From: an uncultured Roseovarius sp.
GTDB taxonomy: Bacteria; Pseudomonadota; Alphaproteobacteria; Rhodobacterales; Rhodobacteraceae
NCBI GenBank assembly: GCA_951812895.1
Contig: OX638333.1
Location: 3,018,001 to 3,082,000, forward strand
DNA: 64,000 nt
Direction of reading: 5' to 3'
This document shows positions 36,901 to 46,181 of the stretch, piece by piece. How positions within the stretch are numbered: position 1 is the stretch's first letter; each line of letters starts with the position of its first letter. The position numbers and the translations under genes were made by a program. The notes under the pieces were generated by a model. That model saw nothing but the letters and a program-made list of their open reading frames with translations, was not told the origin of the DNA and searched no databases.

Positions 36901-38925
36901 CTAGCGCCAGACAGAGGCGTATGAGGCGAACACACCTTGTAGTTTTGACAGTAACCGATTTCCCAAACCGGGATTTGGCAGGGCGCCATGGGCGAGCCTT
37001 TCAGCGATCACTTCTACTGGGCAAGGCAGTCCGGTTACAGGGTCGTGATAGCGGGGATAGTCGATCAATGTTGCATGAACGAGCCCCTCAATTGTTGGCC
37101 TGGCGCGGCGTCGTGGGGGAACGTCACCCTTGTCTTGTGTTAGCCCCCAACCTGCGTAAAAAGGGGCCCCGGTCGTGGTAACTCGGACGCCTCGCATCAA
37201 TGCTTCGAACCCTAGCAGTGAAGTCATGGTCCAAACTTCATCGACGTGGCTCAGCACCGTGGCTGGGTCAACTTCACGCAAAACCAAATCGGCGAGTCGT
37301 TCTGAATCTGCAGGATTGACCGCCCCGTCGCGCAAACCTGCTTCGACATCCGGATGAGGCTTGTACAATATCACCGCTTCCGGGTTGTTGGATCGCGCGT
37401 GTTCCAACAGCGCCTGATTTGTGCGGATTGCCCCGGCTCCCAGTTGAATGGAGGCATCATCTTCGACCTGCCCGGGTACCAGGATTTTGTAACCTTCAGG
37501 AAGTTCCGGGGCATAGGTGCCCAAATTGTATTTACTAAGGCCTGCTTTGATAATTTGTTTGATGAGGGCCTCCGCACGAAGGAATTGATCGGGGCGCAGC
37601 TCGGCGCGATTTGTGATCAGCTTTTCCAGACGGCTTTCCTGTTTTGGATCGTAGTAAATCCCAAGATCATCGCAGACCAGCGACATTGGCGGGATCAGCT
37701 CTGCCCCCAAGCCGCGCGAGCGAAGAAAACCATCTTCAACCCGGATCGCCTGTTTTGGAGCCTTTTCCGCGGCTGAGGCCCAGACCATGGCCCGCCGGTC
37801 GGGCGCTGCATCCCGGTCGCGGGGAAATTTCAACGCACGATGCTGACCAAAGAACCCCTGCAGGGGCTTTCGTTTCCAAAGCCGCATGCCATAGGCGGCC
37901 CAGCCGGCATAATCCTCGCGCCATGCGCGGACCTGTGCGCCGAGCGCTGCGATGGTTTCTTCCAGTGTGGCCAGACGGTCGCGATACGGGTCGTACCAAA
38001 CCGGATACAGAATCATGGCTCCGGCAAACAGCTGCGCCCGGCTGAGGTTGCGGCCACGGCGGGAAAGCGTCAGGGGATGGCGGTCATCCGTCAGACCCCA
38101 TCCGGCAAAGAAAGGCTGGCCAAAAACCTGCGGTTTGTGCCCGGCATAAATCGCTTCGAACCCAAGTTGAGAGCTGACTGTGTAAACAGCAATTGCGCCT
38201 TCCAGCAGGGTCCAGGGGCTGACCGGATCAGAATACAGCGTTATCCGGTCCGTTTCATCAGTTTCAGAGAAATAACCACTGCGATACCCGGCCACAGTTT
38301 CGGGGTGGGTTTTGATCACGATGCGCGCGCCTGGGTGATCCTCCTGCGCATAATACAGCATTTCGCGAAAGCTGTTCGCGTCAGCCCCGCCAAGGGTGAC
38401 AGAGGCATCACCGCGGGTCTGGTCGATAACCAGCACATAGCCCGGATCGGGGCAGGGGGTTGCTGGATCAAAGGCGTTGTATTTGCTCAGGTGATGATCC
38501 TGTAGTCCGGCGATACAGGCACGTGCGCGGTTTAACAGGGCAGTATCATCCAAGGGGTGCGTGGTCAGCAAGGTTTCAAGGTCCGAAGGCTTACTGGCGT
38601 CGAAATGCATGCCCTGCTGGTCAATCACCAGCCCAATAGGCGGTTCTCCGGCACGGCCGGGCTGAACAGAACGCAGGAATGCGTCTTCTACGCGGATCAA
38701 ACCTGCACCAATCGTCTCTGCAACTGTTTCGCCGCGTTTGGCGTATGGGGAATGACCCCAAACTGCGATGAGGTCTTCCGCGCCCGGTTTGCCCAATCTC
38801 AAAGGATATCCCGCGAGTTCCATCATCCGGCGGATGCGCTTTTGCCGTAGAAACCCTGCGTTAAAATAGAAAACCCGCCGGGGCACTGTGTCCTCGGCGG
38901 GTTTGTCGTCAATGGGTGAGATCAT
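36901..38925 (-). CDS. kpsC: Capsule polysaccharide beta-Kdo transferase KpsC
   Basis: A 674-residue protein made of two related halves, the arrangement of KpsC. KpsC adds the poly-Kdo linker that joins a capsule chain to lipid. Repeated marks are RVEDAFLRS (about residue 79) with RVEDGFLRSRGLG (about 400), YDP/DASKPSDLETLL with YDPKQESRLEKLI, LSKYN in both halves, and FYAGWGLT/FFAGWGLTDDRHP near the end of each. The ATG at 38925 overlaps the stop of the export gene by 4 bases. It acts at the inner face of the cytoplasmic membrane. Confidence 0.9.
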   Translation of the reverse strand: MISPIDDKPAEDTVPRRVFYFNAGFLRQKRIRRMMELAGYPLRLGKPGAEDLIAVWGHSPYAKRGETVAETIGAGLIRVEDAFLRSVQPGRAGEPPIGLVIDQQGMHFDASKPSDLETLLTTHPLDDTALLNRARACIAGLQDHHLSKYNAFDPATPCPDPGYVLVIDQTRGDASVTLGGADANSFREMLYYAQEDHPGARIVIKTHPETVAGYRSGYFSETDETDRITLYSDPVSPWTLLEGAIAVYTVSSQLGFEAIYAGHKPQVFGQPFFAGWGLTDDRHPLTLSRRGRNLSRAQLFAGAMILYPVWYDPYRDRLATLEETIAALGAQVRAWREDYAGWAAYGMRLWKRKPLQGFFGQHRALKFPRDRDAAPDRRAMVWASAAEKAPKQAIRVEDGFLRSRGLGAELIPPMSLVCDDLGIYYDPKQESRLEKLITNRAELRPDQFLRAEALIKQIIKAGLSKYNLGTYAPELPEGYKILVPGQVEDDASIQLGAGAIRTNQALLEHARSNNPEAVILYKPHPDVEAGLRDGAVNPADSERLADLVLREVDPATVLSHVDEVWTMTSLLGFEALMRGVRVTTTGAPFYAGWGLTQDKGDVPPRRRARPTIEGLVHATLIDYPRYHDPVTGLPCPVEVIAERLAHGALPNPGLGNRLLSKLQGVFASYASVWR

Positions 38926-40073
38926 AAATCTCCGCTCAGGGTGCTGCTTGCAGTTGAGAGTGAACCGACCGCACCAAGCGTACCTGTTAAGGCTCCAATT
39001 ACCTTGCTCCACTGAGCAAACGGCGCTTCGGTGACATAAAGCGTGTCATCGTCCCGGACCGAGAAATCACGTGCCATGAACATGCCGTTGGGCTGGGTCA
39101 GGTCAAGCACATAGACCATACGTTGGGCACCGATCAGATCAGTGCGGCCCAGAACCATGTTGGCGATATCGGCGGGCTCATTCCGCATGATGAAGACGCC
39201 TGTAGGATCAGCGCTGTTTGACTGCAACCCACCAACCTGCGCAATCGCTTCAATCGCGGACAGGGTTTGGCTTTCAAACTGAACCTGCGCCTGACCACCG
39301 GTGGCACCAAGGGCGGTAAAGGAGCGTGTGTCTTCTTCTACAAGAATACGGTCCCCGCCACGCAGTGCGATGTCAAAATCAGGATATTTGAACAGGTCCT
39401 GGAACCAGACCTTTGACCGCTTTTCACCGCGGATCACAGTGATCTGGGCAATCTCTGGCTGGATCGCAACGCCGCCAGCGGCGGCAAGCATTGTCGACAA
39501 GGTGCGTGTTGGCCGTTCAATCGGATAGACGCCCTGTCCTGTAACCGCCCCAATCAGCGAGACGGTGGCGCCATTACCGGCGAGGCGTCGTACCTCTACC
39601 TGCGGATCGGGGGTCTGTTCATCCAGCTTCGAGGTGATGACCCGGCGAATGGCTTCTGGCGTGTTGCCAGAGGCCCGAACCCGACCGGCATAGGGGATAA
39701 AGATAAAGCCCGCGCCATCCACCTGAACCTCTTCCAGAATGGCGGCGTTCTGGCCTTGGCCGACCAGTAGCCCGTCATCGACGTTTTCCCAGACGGTTAT
39801 GCCAAGCGTATCACCAGGGCGGATCGTATCAGATCCAACGATACCAGCATTCTTAAAATCATCAGTAAATCCAAGCGCCGGTTGGATCGCTGTTGCACGG
39901 GTAACTCTGTCGTTTACAGACACGACATAGGCGTCGCCAGATCTCTGGACAGAGCCTTCGTAGATTTCACGCTTGTTCGGACCAACGCGCGGCAGCGTGC
40001 CACAGGACGCCACAATTGCCGCAACCATGATCAGGGCGACAGGTTTCGCCCAGCGGTTATTTTGGGATTTCAC
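38922..40073 (-). CDS. Polysaccharide export lipoprotein (KpsD/Wza-like)
   Basis: A 383-residue outer-membrane lipoprotein of the polysaccharide biosynthesis/export family. The lipobox IVASC lies near residue 24. The Poly_export segment is SDTIRPGDTLGITVWENVDDG (about 80-100), and SLBB-like domains follow. Such proteins form the channel for capsule or exopolysaccharide across the outer membrane. It lies between kpsS and kpsC, suggesting a group 2/3-type capsule route. Confidence 0.88.
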   Translation of the reverse strand: MKSQNNRWAKPVALIMVAAIVASCGTLPRVGPNKREIYEGSVQRSGDAYVVSVNDRVTRATAIQPALGFTDDFKNAGIVGSDTIRPGDTLGITVWENVDDGLLVGQGQNAAILEEVQVDGAGFIFIPYAGRVRASGNTPEAIRRVITSKLDEQTPDPQVEVRRLAGNGATVSLIGAVTGQGVYPIERPTRTLSTMLAAAGGVAIQPEIAQITVIRGEKRSKVWFQDLFKYPDFDIALRGGDRILVEEDTRSFTALGATGGQAQVQFESQTLSAIEAIAQVGGLQSNSADPTGVFIMRNEPADIANMVLGRTDLIGAQRMVYVLDLTQPNGMFMARDFSVRDDDTLYVTEAPFAQWSKVIGALTGTLGAVGSLSTASSTLSGDL

Positions 40074-40172
40074 TGCTCGGTCTCCTCGACCTGTTATTGT
40101 TCTGCCTCAGTACTTTTTTTGTTTAACCTAGCGGAATCCAGATGAAAAATCCAGTACCACCGGTTGTGTTTA

Positions 40173-41465
40173 TCAGTTCACCACGCGCAACTGTTGCCGC
40201 GGTGCCGCGGTTCCGGATTTGAGCGCATCATAGGGGTCTTCGCTGGCCAACATCATGTCAACGGCCTGCCGCAGCAATTGTCGCCGCCCGCTGGCTGAGT
40301 AAAACCCACCCGCAACCTGACTGGTCTCCAGCAAATATCGGCGATAATCGGCATAGGCTTTGCGGTCCGGTCGTTCCGGCCCGGCAAAAAAGTCGCGCAA
40401 TGGTTTGGTCGATACGAACTCTGGCTTGGCATAGACCGCCTCGCCAAAGGTTTTGAGCGGGATGCCGCGCCACAGCACTTGTTGTGCGGCAGTAGAGTTC
40501 ACGGTGACAGCGCTGCGTGCTTCATCCAATAGGGCGGCCAGCTTGCCACCCCGCACATAATGTACACGGTCTGCGACACCTGCGTCGCGTGCCAATCGTT
40601 TCAATTCACGCCTGATCGGAACCCGGCCATCTTCAAGCGGATGCGCCTTTATAACAAGGTGATGGTGTGTTGGCGCACCTTTGGCAAAACCCTCGACGAC
40701 GGTTTCAAGGAAGTCCGTCATCGTCGAAAACGGCGAATGTTCCTGGAATGAGGAGTCATGTTCCAACTGCAACAGCGCCAGATGATAGGGGAACCCCCCA
40801 TATTTTATGCGTAGCGTTGCAATCCGGCGATCAATGGCCTGTGCCGGCATCAGCATCAGACGTTTAAGGTATAGTGTGAATTCCTGCCGAACCGTCAGCG
40901 CCCGGTGCGGACGGAAGGATTTGTAGCGGCGGTTGGCCAATAAAACCAGGCCATGATAGGCCGCGCCATAAAAGATATGCTGCCGCATATCGCCCCAGCT
41001 GGCCGGGGGCAGGGCAGTGTCCATATCAGAGTTTTCCAGCGCGTCGCGCATCTGTTTGACGCTCATCTCCATAAGACGGGAATGCCCGTTGGCTCCACCG
41101 CGTTCATAGGTCACCCAATACGGGCGCATATACCCTTCTTCAAAGACATGGATGCGCAGGCCTGCATCCTTTGCGATCTCAACTGCGTTGGCGTGTATTG
41201 GGCGTGTGTCGCCATAAAGAACCAGATCAGTGACGCCTTTTTCAGCGATCAGGGTTTCAAAGCGCGCGGGCCAGTCATCAACAGTGCCAACGTAAGGGAT
41301 ATAGCTTTTCCGATCGCGCCAAAACGCTGCATCACCTGCATTGAATCCGACGCGCCAGACCTGCGCACCTGCGCGCCCGATCATTCGCCCAAGCCGTGCA
41401 AAGAACGGGCCATGCGGCCCCTGCAGGAACAGGAAAACCCGGTTATTTCCGGAAAGCGTGCTCAT
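40173..41465 (-). CDS. kpsS: Capsule polysaccharide Kdo transferase KpsS-like
   Basis: A 430-residue protein of the KpsS/capsule family. The N-terminal LFLQGPHGPFFARLGRMIGRAG and the VFEEGYMRPYWVTYE segment (about 128-142) are typical. KpsS adds the first beta-Kdo to phosphatidylglycerol, and KpsC extends it. The gene is 99 bases upstream of the export lipoprotein gene on the same strand. The capsule ABC transporter genes (kpsMT, kpsE) are not seen in the window. Confidence 0.88.
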   Translation of the reverse strand: MSTLSGNNRVFLFLQGPHGPFFARLGRMIGRAGAQVWRVGFNAGDAAFWRDRKSYIPYVGTVDDWPARFETLIAEKGVTDLVLYGDTRPIHANAVEIAKDAGLRIHVFEEGYMRPYWVTYERGGANGHSRLMEMSVKQMRDALENSDMDTALPPASWGDMRQHIFYGAAYHGLVLLANRRYKSFRPHRALTVRQEFTLYLKRLMLMPAQAIDRRIATLRIKYGGFPYHLALLQLEHDSSFQEHSPFSTMTDFLETVVEGFAKGAPTHHHLVIKAHPLEDGRVPIRRELKRLARDAGVADRVHYVRGGKLAALLDEARSAVTVNSTAAQQVLWRGIPLKTFGEAVYAKPEFVSTKPLRDFFAGPERPDRKAYADYRRYLLETSQVAGGFYSASGRRQLLRQAVDMMLASEDPYDALKSGTAAPRQQLRVVN

Positions 41466-41603
41466 TCAACTGTCAGCCCCTTATCTTTTAAGGTTTTCGT
41501 ACTGCAGGATTTGGGCAAAAATATGGCCCGGTCAATCCGACACCTTGCCACAGACAGGCCGCAGAGGTAGGTCAGGCGGCATAACACAGGCAGGAGAACG
41601 CAC

Positions 41604-42191
41604 ATGTTCACAGGCATCATCACCGATATGGGCGAGATCCGTCAGGTCGAGCAGCGTGGCGACCTTCGTGCCCGGATCGGCACGCGTTACGACATGGCAG
41701 GTGTTGATATGGGGGCCTCGATAGCCTGTGACGGTGTTTGCCTGACAGTGGTGTGCAAGGGTGAAGATTGGTTTGATGTGGATATCTCTGCCGAGACGGT
41801 TTCGAAAACCAACCTTGACACCTGGACGTTGGGACGGCGGGTTAATCTGGAACGGGCGTTAAAGGTCGGTGATGAACTGGGCGGTCATATCGTATCGGGT
41901 CATGTGGATGGGCTGGCTGAAATTATCGCGATTTCTGACGAAGGTGACAGCACCCGCGTCACATTGCGCGCGCCCCAAGCCTTGGCACGCTACATCGCGC
42001 CAAAGGGTTCGGTTGCATTAAACGGCACATCTTTGACGGTGAACGAGGTTGATGGTTGTGACTTCGGCATCAATTTTATCCCTCATACCAAAGAGGTAAC
42101 CACTTGGGGCAGTGTTGCGTCGGGGGATCTTATCAATCTGGAGATTGATACACTGGCGCGTTATGTGGCGCGATTGGCAGAAATGAGCTGA
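41604..42191 (+). CDS. ribE: Riboflavin synthase, alpha subunit
   Basis: A 195-residue enzyme that joins two 6,7-dimethyl-8-ribityllumazine molecules into riboflavin. It begins MFTGIITDMGEI, and the two lumazine-binding domains are a tandem repeat (about 1-95 and 96-190), each with a GxSLTV-type loop (GVCLTVV and GTSLTVN). AGGAG precedes the ATG at 41604. No other rib genes or FMN riboswitch are adjacent, so this copy stands apart from a rib operon. Confidence 0.95.
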   Translation: MFTGIITDMGEIRQVEQRGDLRARIGTRYDMAGVDMGASIACDGVCLTVVCKGEDWFDVDISAETVSKTNLDTWTLGRRVNLERALKVGDELGGHIVSGHVDGLAEIIAISDEGDSTRVTLRAPQALARYIAPKGSVALNGTSLTVNEVDGCDFGINFIPHTKEVTTWGSVASGDLINLEIDTLARYVARLAEMS

Positions 42192-42208
42192 AACATTTGC
42201 AGCGGCGC

Positions 42209-43258
42209 CTAACCCTGCCATTCCGCCAGCTTGCAAGCCACGTACCAGCACACCAGCCCGATTATTGCGCCAAAGTATCCGTCGATTGCATAGTGCCAGG
42301 CCAGATGAACTGACCCAAGCTGGATAACGATCGCAAATGCCACGAGCAACCAACCCGCCCATTTGCGCCAGGAAAAGCCGAAACAGGCCATCATCACCGC
42401 GCTGGCAACATGCATGGATGGCATCGCTGAAATACCTTTAACCGGCCCGTCATTGAGATACCCGTCGATCAGCATCGCATGCACATCAAGCGCCCAAACC
42501 GGGCTAATCTCAGCAAATTCATGTAGTTTGTCCAGCAGAGGAACAAATTCAGATCCGTATCCCAGCACCTCGTAGTAAACCGGTCCCGCTGACGAGAAAA
42601 TTGCTGCCAAAAGGTTGCCGCCAATCACCCAGGTCAGAACCATCGCGATCAGGAATGAATTGCGCCGCACCGCATTGTCACGGTCAAAGCTGGTCATGAA
42701 AACAATAAAGTAGAGCAGAAAAAACCAGAAATGATAGGCCGCATTGATGATCGTGGTGATGAGCGGCGAACCCAGCAGCGGCATCAGCAATTCGTATGGC
42801 GCGTATCCGCCGTGTAATGTTTGATCGAGCTGTGCAAAATAGGGGTCCCATGAAAACGGATTGATCAATGGGACCAAATCTTTGAGGACTGCAAAGGTGC
42901 CTGCAAAGACAGATATCGCCAAAAATCCTACGACACCGTTTGCAAGGCGTTCGCCATTTAGCGCATTTTCCCGAATATCAGCGATGAACCATTGGCTGGG
43001 GCGAGCGGGACGAACCACCATTGCCATATACCCGAACCGCCAAAACATCAGGAATATCACGAATAGCGGGACCAGTGTTTTCAAGAGGGTGATCAGGGTC
43101 GGTATTGTGCCCGAGTCAAACGGGACATCCAGTACATAGCAAGTGATCAAAGCCGAACACAGGTGCAGGATCACAAGACTTACCAACACCCGATTGTGCC
43201 AAAGAGCGCGCGATATCAGGCCCTGCGGCGAAACAGCTGCGGCGGTTTGCATGGTCAT
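42209..43258 (-). CDS. PAP2-family membrane phosphatase/phosphotransferase
   Basis: A 349-residue integral membrane protein with about seven helices. The C-terminal part has the PAP2 core motifs: SAMPSMHVASA (near residue 285) and VHLAWHYAIDGYFG (near 322), whose His residues form the phosphohistidine and acid/base pair. The rest follows the PAP2_3 (inositolphosphotransferase-like) subgroup. It probably acts on phospholipid or isoprenoid phosphate; the exact substrate is unknown. The ATG at 43258 follows an AGGGAC site. Confidence 0.84.
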   Translation of the reverse strand: MTMQTAAAVSPQGLISRALWHNRVLVSLVILHLCSALITCYVLDVPFDSGTIPTLITLLKTLVPLFVIFLMFWRFGYMAMVVRPARPSQWFIADIRENALNGERLANGVVGFLAISVFAGTFAVLKDLVPLINPFSWDPYFAQLDQTLHGGYAPYELLMPLLGSPLITTIINAAYHFWFFLLYFIVFMTSFDRDNAVRRNSFLIAMVLTWVIGGNLLAAIFSSAGPVYYEVLGYGSEFVPLLDKLHEFAEISPVWALDVHAMLIDGYLNDGPVKGISAMPSMHVASAVMMACFGFSWRKWAGWLLVAFAIVIQLGSVHLAWHYAIDGYFGAIIGLVCWYVACKLAEWQG

Positions 43259-43463
43259 CGGTCTGGTCCCTGTGCGATTTCGCAGAGGGTAGATCGGGAA
43301 CGAGGCCTGTACTTGACACCAATGGGCCAATTTCTGGGCGTAAGTCAGTCCGGAGAATATCGGCAAAACGTGAAAAACACCCACGCCTGGAACTTAATCC
43401 ACGAGCGTATTAAGGTATTGTAAAGTATCTGGTAATAAGTTTGGCAGCTAACTTAAAGCGAGT

Positions 43464-43757
43464 TTACGGCCGCCAGTTCGCGATCACGTCAAACCCTTCA
43501 GGTGTTGGCATCATTTCGAGATAGTCGGCGAACTGGCCCCAGATGGCCTGTACAGATTCCGCGTTTGCGTTCGATTTCTCTTCGCTTTCAACCAAGGAAA
43601 TGACGCAACCGCTGCCGTCTTCATTCATGCAATTGATAAATTGTTCCAGACCATCAAGCGCCAGAATTTGCCCTTTGAGCTGCTCTAACAGCACCATCGC
43701 CTCATCGCGTGAACCGGCCTTCATCTTATATCGCGTAATTCTTGCAAACATCATCAT
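43464..43757 (-). CDS. Small ABM-fold (antibiotic biosynthesis monooxygenase-like) protein
   Basis: A 97-residue protein. The pattern FARITRYKMKAGSRDEAMVLLEQLKGQILALDG (about residues 4-36), followed by a strand with conserved Gly/Cys, fits the dimeric alpha-beta barrel of the ABM domain. Such proteins are often quinol monooxygenases or stress proteins. Three ATG codons in a row (43757, 43754, 43751) may start it; the AGGGGA site is closest to the first and best spaced for the second or third. The function is a fold-level guess. Confidence 0.7.
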   Translation of the reverse strand: MMMFARITRYKMKAGSRDEAMVLLEQLKGQILALDGLEQFINCMNEDGSGCVISLVESEEKSNANAESVQAIWGQFADYLEMMPTPEGFDVIANWRP

Positions 43758-43841
43758 TCCCCTCTGTTAACCGCCCGTCTGTATGTAGTGCAGTTCAACT
43801 GACATAGCACAAATTCAACGCATTAGGGCATTTCACTAACT

Positions 43842-44897
43842 TCACGCCCAGATGTCACCGATCGTAAATCCGGCTTGAAACGGATCAGTTGGATCCAGCA
43901 GGTAGTTTGACGTGCCGTATATCCAGGCCTGCCCCGAAATCGTAGGTATTATAGCCGGGTAGGGGCCGATCTGAGTGACCTCTTCAATTCGGCCGGTGAA
44001 TGTTGTTCCTAACGGACCTGCGTTCACGTAATCCTGCCCTACTTCCAACATCCCGCGCGCATGCATAACCGCCATTTTAGCACAAGTGCCGGTGCCACAG
44101 GGTGACCGGTCCAATGTTCCGGGCAGGGCATGGGGTCGTGCTGGGTTATACCCACCGGTCGAAACTGTGATTGCGCCACGCCCATGTGTGGCGGGGTCAA
44201 CGGGTGCGCCCCAAAGGTTGGTGATCGTAGGTCCGGTGATTGCCGGGTTTTCAGGATGTGCGACCGGTAGCTGTTCCTGAGCTGCCGCCAGAATGCGCTC
44301 TGACGCCTGCACAATTTCGGCACCATTCTCCGGCGCCAGATCGACCCCCAGTGCATCCGCATCAGCGAGCACGAAGAACATACCACCCCATGCAATATCG
44401 ACAGAAATCTTGCCCAATCCATCAACCTCAAGCGGCGCATCGAGATGCGTGGCAAAGGCGGGCACGTTGCGAAGCGTCACGCGGGTCACCTTGCCATCGT
44501 TGCAATCTGCGCGCACTTTGATCAGACCGGCGGGTGCTTCCAGCGTCAGCTCGGTTACCGGCTCCATCATTGGCAGAATACCGGTTTCCAACAGCACCGT
44601 AACCACGCACATCGCGTTGGATCCGGACATCGGCGGGAATTCTGTCTGTTCCATGATAATGAAACCAGCATCTGCATCCGGATCGCAGGGCGGCACCAGC
44701 AGATTGCAGCACAATGCAGGCTGGCCCCGCGGTTCGCGCAGCATCAACAGCCGAACATCATCGGCATGCTTCTGCATCCATTGCATTTTCTCGAATACTG
44801 AATGCCCCTGCAAGGGTGGTGCACCAGCGGTGATCACGCGACCCGGCTCGCCCTCGGCATGTGCTTCTACGGCGGTGATCATCCGGCTGGCACGCAT
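43842..44897 (-). CDS. Proline racemase superfamily enzyme (probable trans-3-hydroxyproline dehydratase type)
   Basis: A 351-residue member of the proline racemase superfamily. The first catalytic position, Cys in racemases and 4-hydroxyproline epimerases, is Ser91 (PPMSGSN). The second is Cys267 (DRSPCGTGTC). In this superfamily Ser/Cys or Thr/Cys pairs go with trans-3-hydroxy-L-proline dehydratase, and Cys/Cys pairs with racemases and epimerases. It is divergent from a GlxA-type AraC regulator and next to a Rieske operon, so it may act on a proline-derived or betaine-like metabolite. The substrate is inference. Confidence 0.83.
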   Translation of the reverse strand: MRASRMITAVEAHAEGEPGRVITAGAPPLQGHSVFEKMQWMQKHADDVRLLMLREPRGQPALCCNLLVPPCDPDADAGFIIMEQTEFPPMSGSNAMCVVTVLLETGILPMMEPVTELTLEAPAGLIKVRADCNDGKVTRVTLRNVPAFATHLDAPLEVDGLGKISVDIAWGGMFFVLADADALGVDLAPENGAEIVQASERILAAAQEQLPVAHPENPAITGPTITNLWGAPVDPATHGRGAITVSTGGYNPARPHALPGTLDRSPCGTGTCAKMAVMHARGMLEVGQDYVNAGPLGTTFTGRIEEVTQIGPYPAIIPTISGQAWIYGTSNYLLDPTDPFQAGFTIGDIWA

Positions 44898-44982
44898 AAC
44901 ATATCCTTCCTTGGTCGATGTGACCCTAATGTCGGTTTTTGAACGCGTCCAGCAGCTGGGATACTTGCGATGATCTTGCCTG

Positions 44983-44996
44983 AGCCAATCTTGGCT
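44983..44996. promoter_or_regulatory. Inverted repeat AGCCAA-TC-TTGGCT, candidate AraC-type operator
   Basis: A perfect 6-bp dyad lies between the proline-racemase-type gene and the divergent AraC regulator, 38 bases before the regulator start. The half-site TTGGCT recurs at 46057-46062 before the Rieske operon, followed by TGGCT at 46066-46070. The repeat and its placement suggest a binding site for the regulator encoded at 45034. Confidence 0.45.
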
Positions 44997-45033
44997 TTAA
45001 CATAGTGGCCAGAAAATTAACTGGATTCGCCAT

Positions 45034-46038
45034 ATGCTCCAAGGATCAACGCTATCAATCCAGATTATCGTGACGCCCAGCTTTAATCTTGCGGCGACGA
45101 TGGGTTTCATCGATCCGTTTCGTGCAGCGAATTACCTGGAAGGGCAGAACCTATTTGGTTGGTCACTTGTTTCAGAAGATGGCGGGGTCTGCCGGGCCAG
45201 CAACGGCGCAGAGATCAGTACTTTGGCTTTGCGCGACACGCGCAATGAACCAGCCGATTTTGTCATCGTATCGTCCAGTTGGACGCCGGAACTTTATGGA
45301 ACCGCGGCGATTCAATCAATATTGCACCATCGCGCGCGGCAGAATGTTACCCTTGGCTGCATCGACACAGGTGCTTTTGTCTTGGCGCGTGCGGGGCTGC
45401 TACAGGGGCGGCGTACCACCGTGCATTATGAGCATACGGATGCATTTCAGGAGATGTTTCCCGACGCACAGGTAACAGAGACTATTTGCGAATTCGACGG
45501 CTCCCGGATCAGTTGTTGCGGGGGCGTCGCAACCACAGATTTTGCACTGCACATCATCCGCAACACCCACGGCGCTGCAATTGCCAATGCCGCGGCTCGT
45601 TATGTGTTTCATGCGGATCTGCGTGATCCAAATACACCGCAGAATCCACCCGAAGCAGAGCCTTTGGGCAAAACCGTGCCTCAAGCCGTCCGGCGGGCCA
45701 TTGCAGCCATGGAGGCGCATCTCGAAGAACCGCTGCCAATCCCGGCAATTTGTGCCCAGGTTGAAATTTCGCAGCGTCAGCTCGACCGGCTGTTTTCCCG
45801 GCATCTGCATAAGACGCCCGCACTCTACTACCGTGATATCCGCCTGGACCGTGCGCGCGGGTTGGTAACTCAAACCAACATGAGCATGGCCGAAATCGCC
45901 GTTGCGTCAGGTTTTGCCAGTCAGGTGCATTTCAGCCGTGCCTATAAATCCCGGTTCGGATTGCCCCCCAGCCGGGATCGGATCGACGGGCGGGTGCCGT
46001 TCGAATTTCGCGCCTGGCCCATGCACCGGGTGGTTTGA
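45034..46038 (+). CDS. GlxA/GbdR-type AraC family transcriptional regulator
   Basis: A 334-residue regulator. The N-terminal DJ-1/PfpI-like domain (about residues 10-180) contains the LGCIDTGAFVLARAGLLQGRRTTVHYEH segment typical of the GlxA group. The C-terminal AraC helix-turn-helix pair (about 215-310) contains ICAQVEISQRQLDRLFSRH and MAEIAVASGFASQVHFSRAYKSRFG. Relatives include GbdR (glycine betaine), CdhR (carnitine) and ArgR. This points to a nitrogen compound or quaternary amine as effector. It sits between the two presumed target units. Confidence 0.88.
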   Translation: MLQGSTLSIQIIVTPSFNLAATMGFIDPFRAANYLEGQNLFGWSLVSEDGGVCRASNGAEISTLALRDTRNEPADFVIVSSSWTPELYGTAAIQSILHHRARQNVTLGCIDTGAFVLARAGLLQGRRTTVHYEHTDAFQEMFPDAQVTETICEFDGSRISCCGGVATTDFALHIIRNTHGAAIANAAARYVFHADLRDPNTPQNPPEAEPLGKTVPQAVRRAIAAMEAHLEEPLPIPAICAQVEISQRQLDRLFSRHLHKTPALYYRDIRLDRARGLVTQTNMSMAEIAVASGFASQVHFSRAYKSRFGLPPSRDRIDGRVPFEFRAWPMHRVV

Positions 46039-46181
46039 TTTGTGCAATGCCAAGGCTTGGCTGAATGGCTAAATTATACAAATTGGAGGCGAAAAATATC
46101 ATGATACCCTGCATCATTAGGGCGCATATTAGGATGTAGTCGAATCGGCGACGCAGCCACACCAACTCCAAGAGGTTCAGC

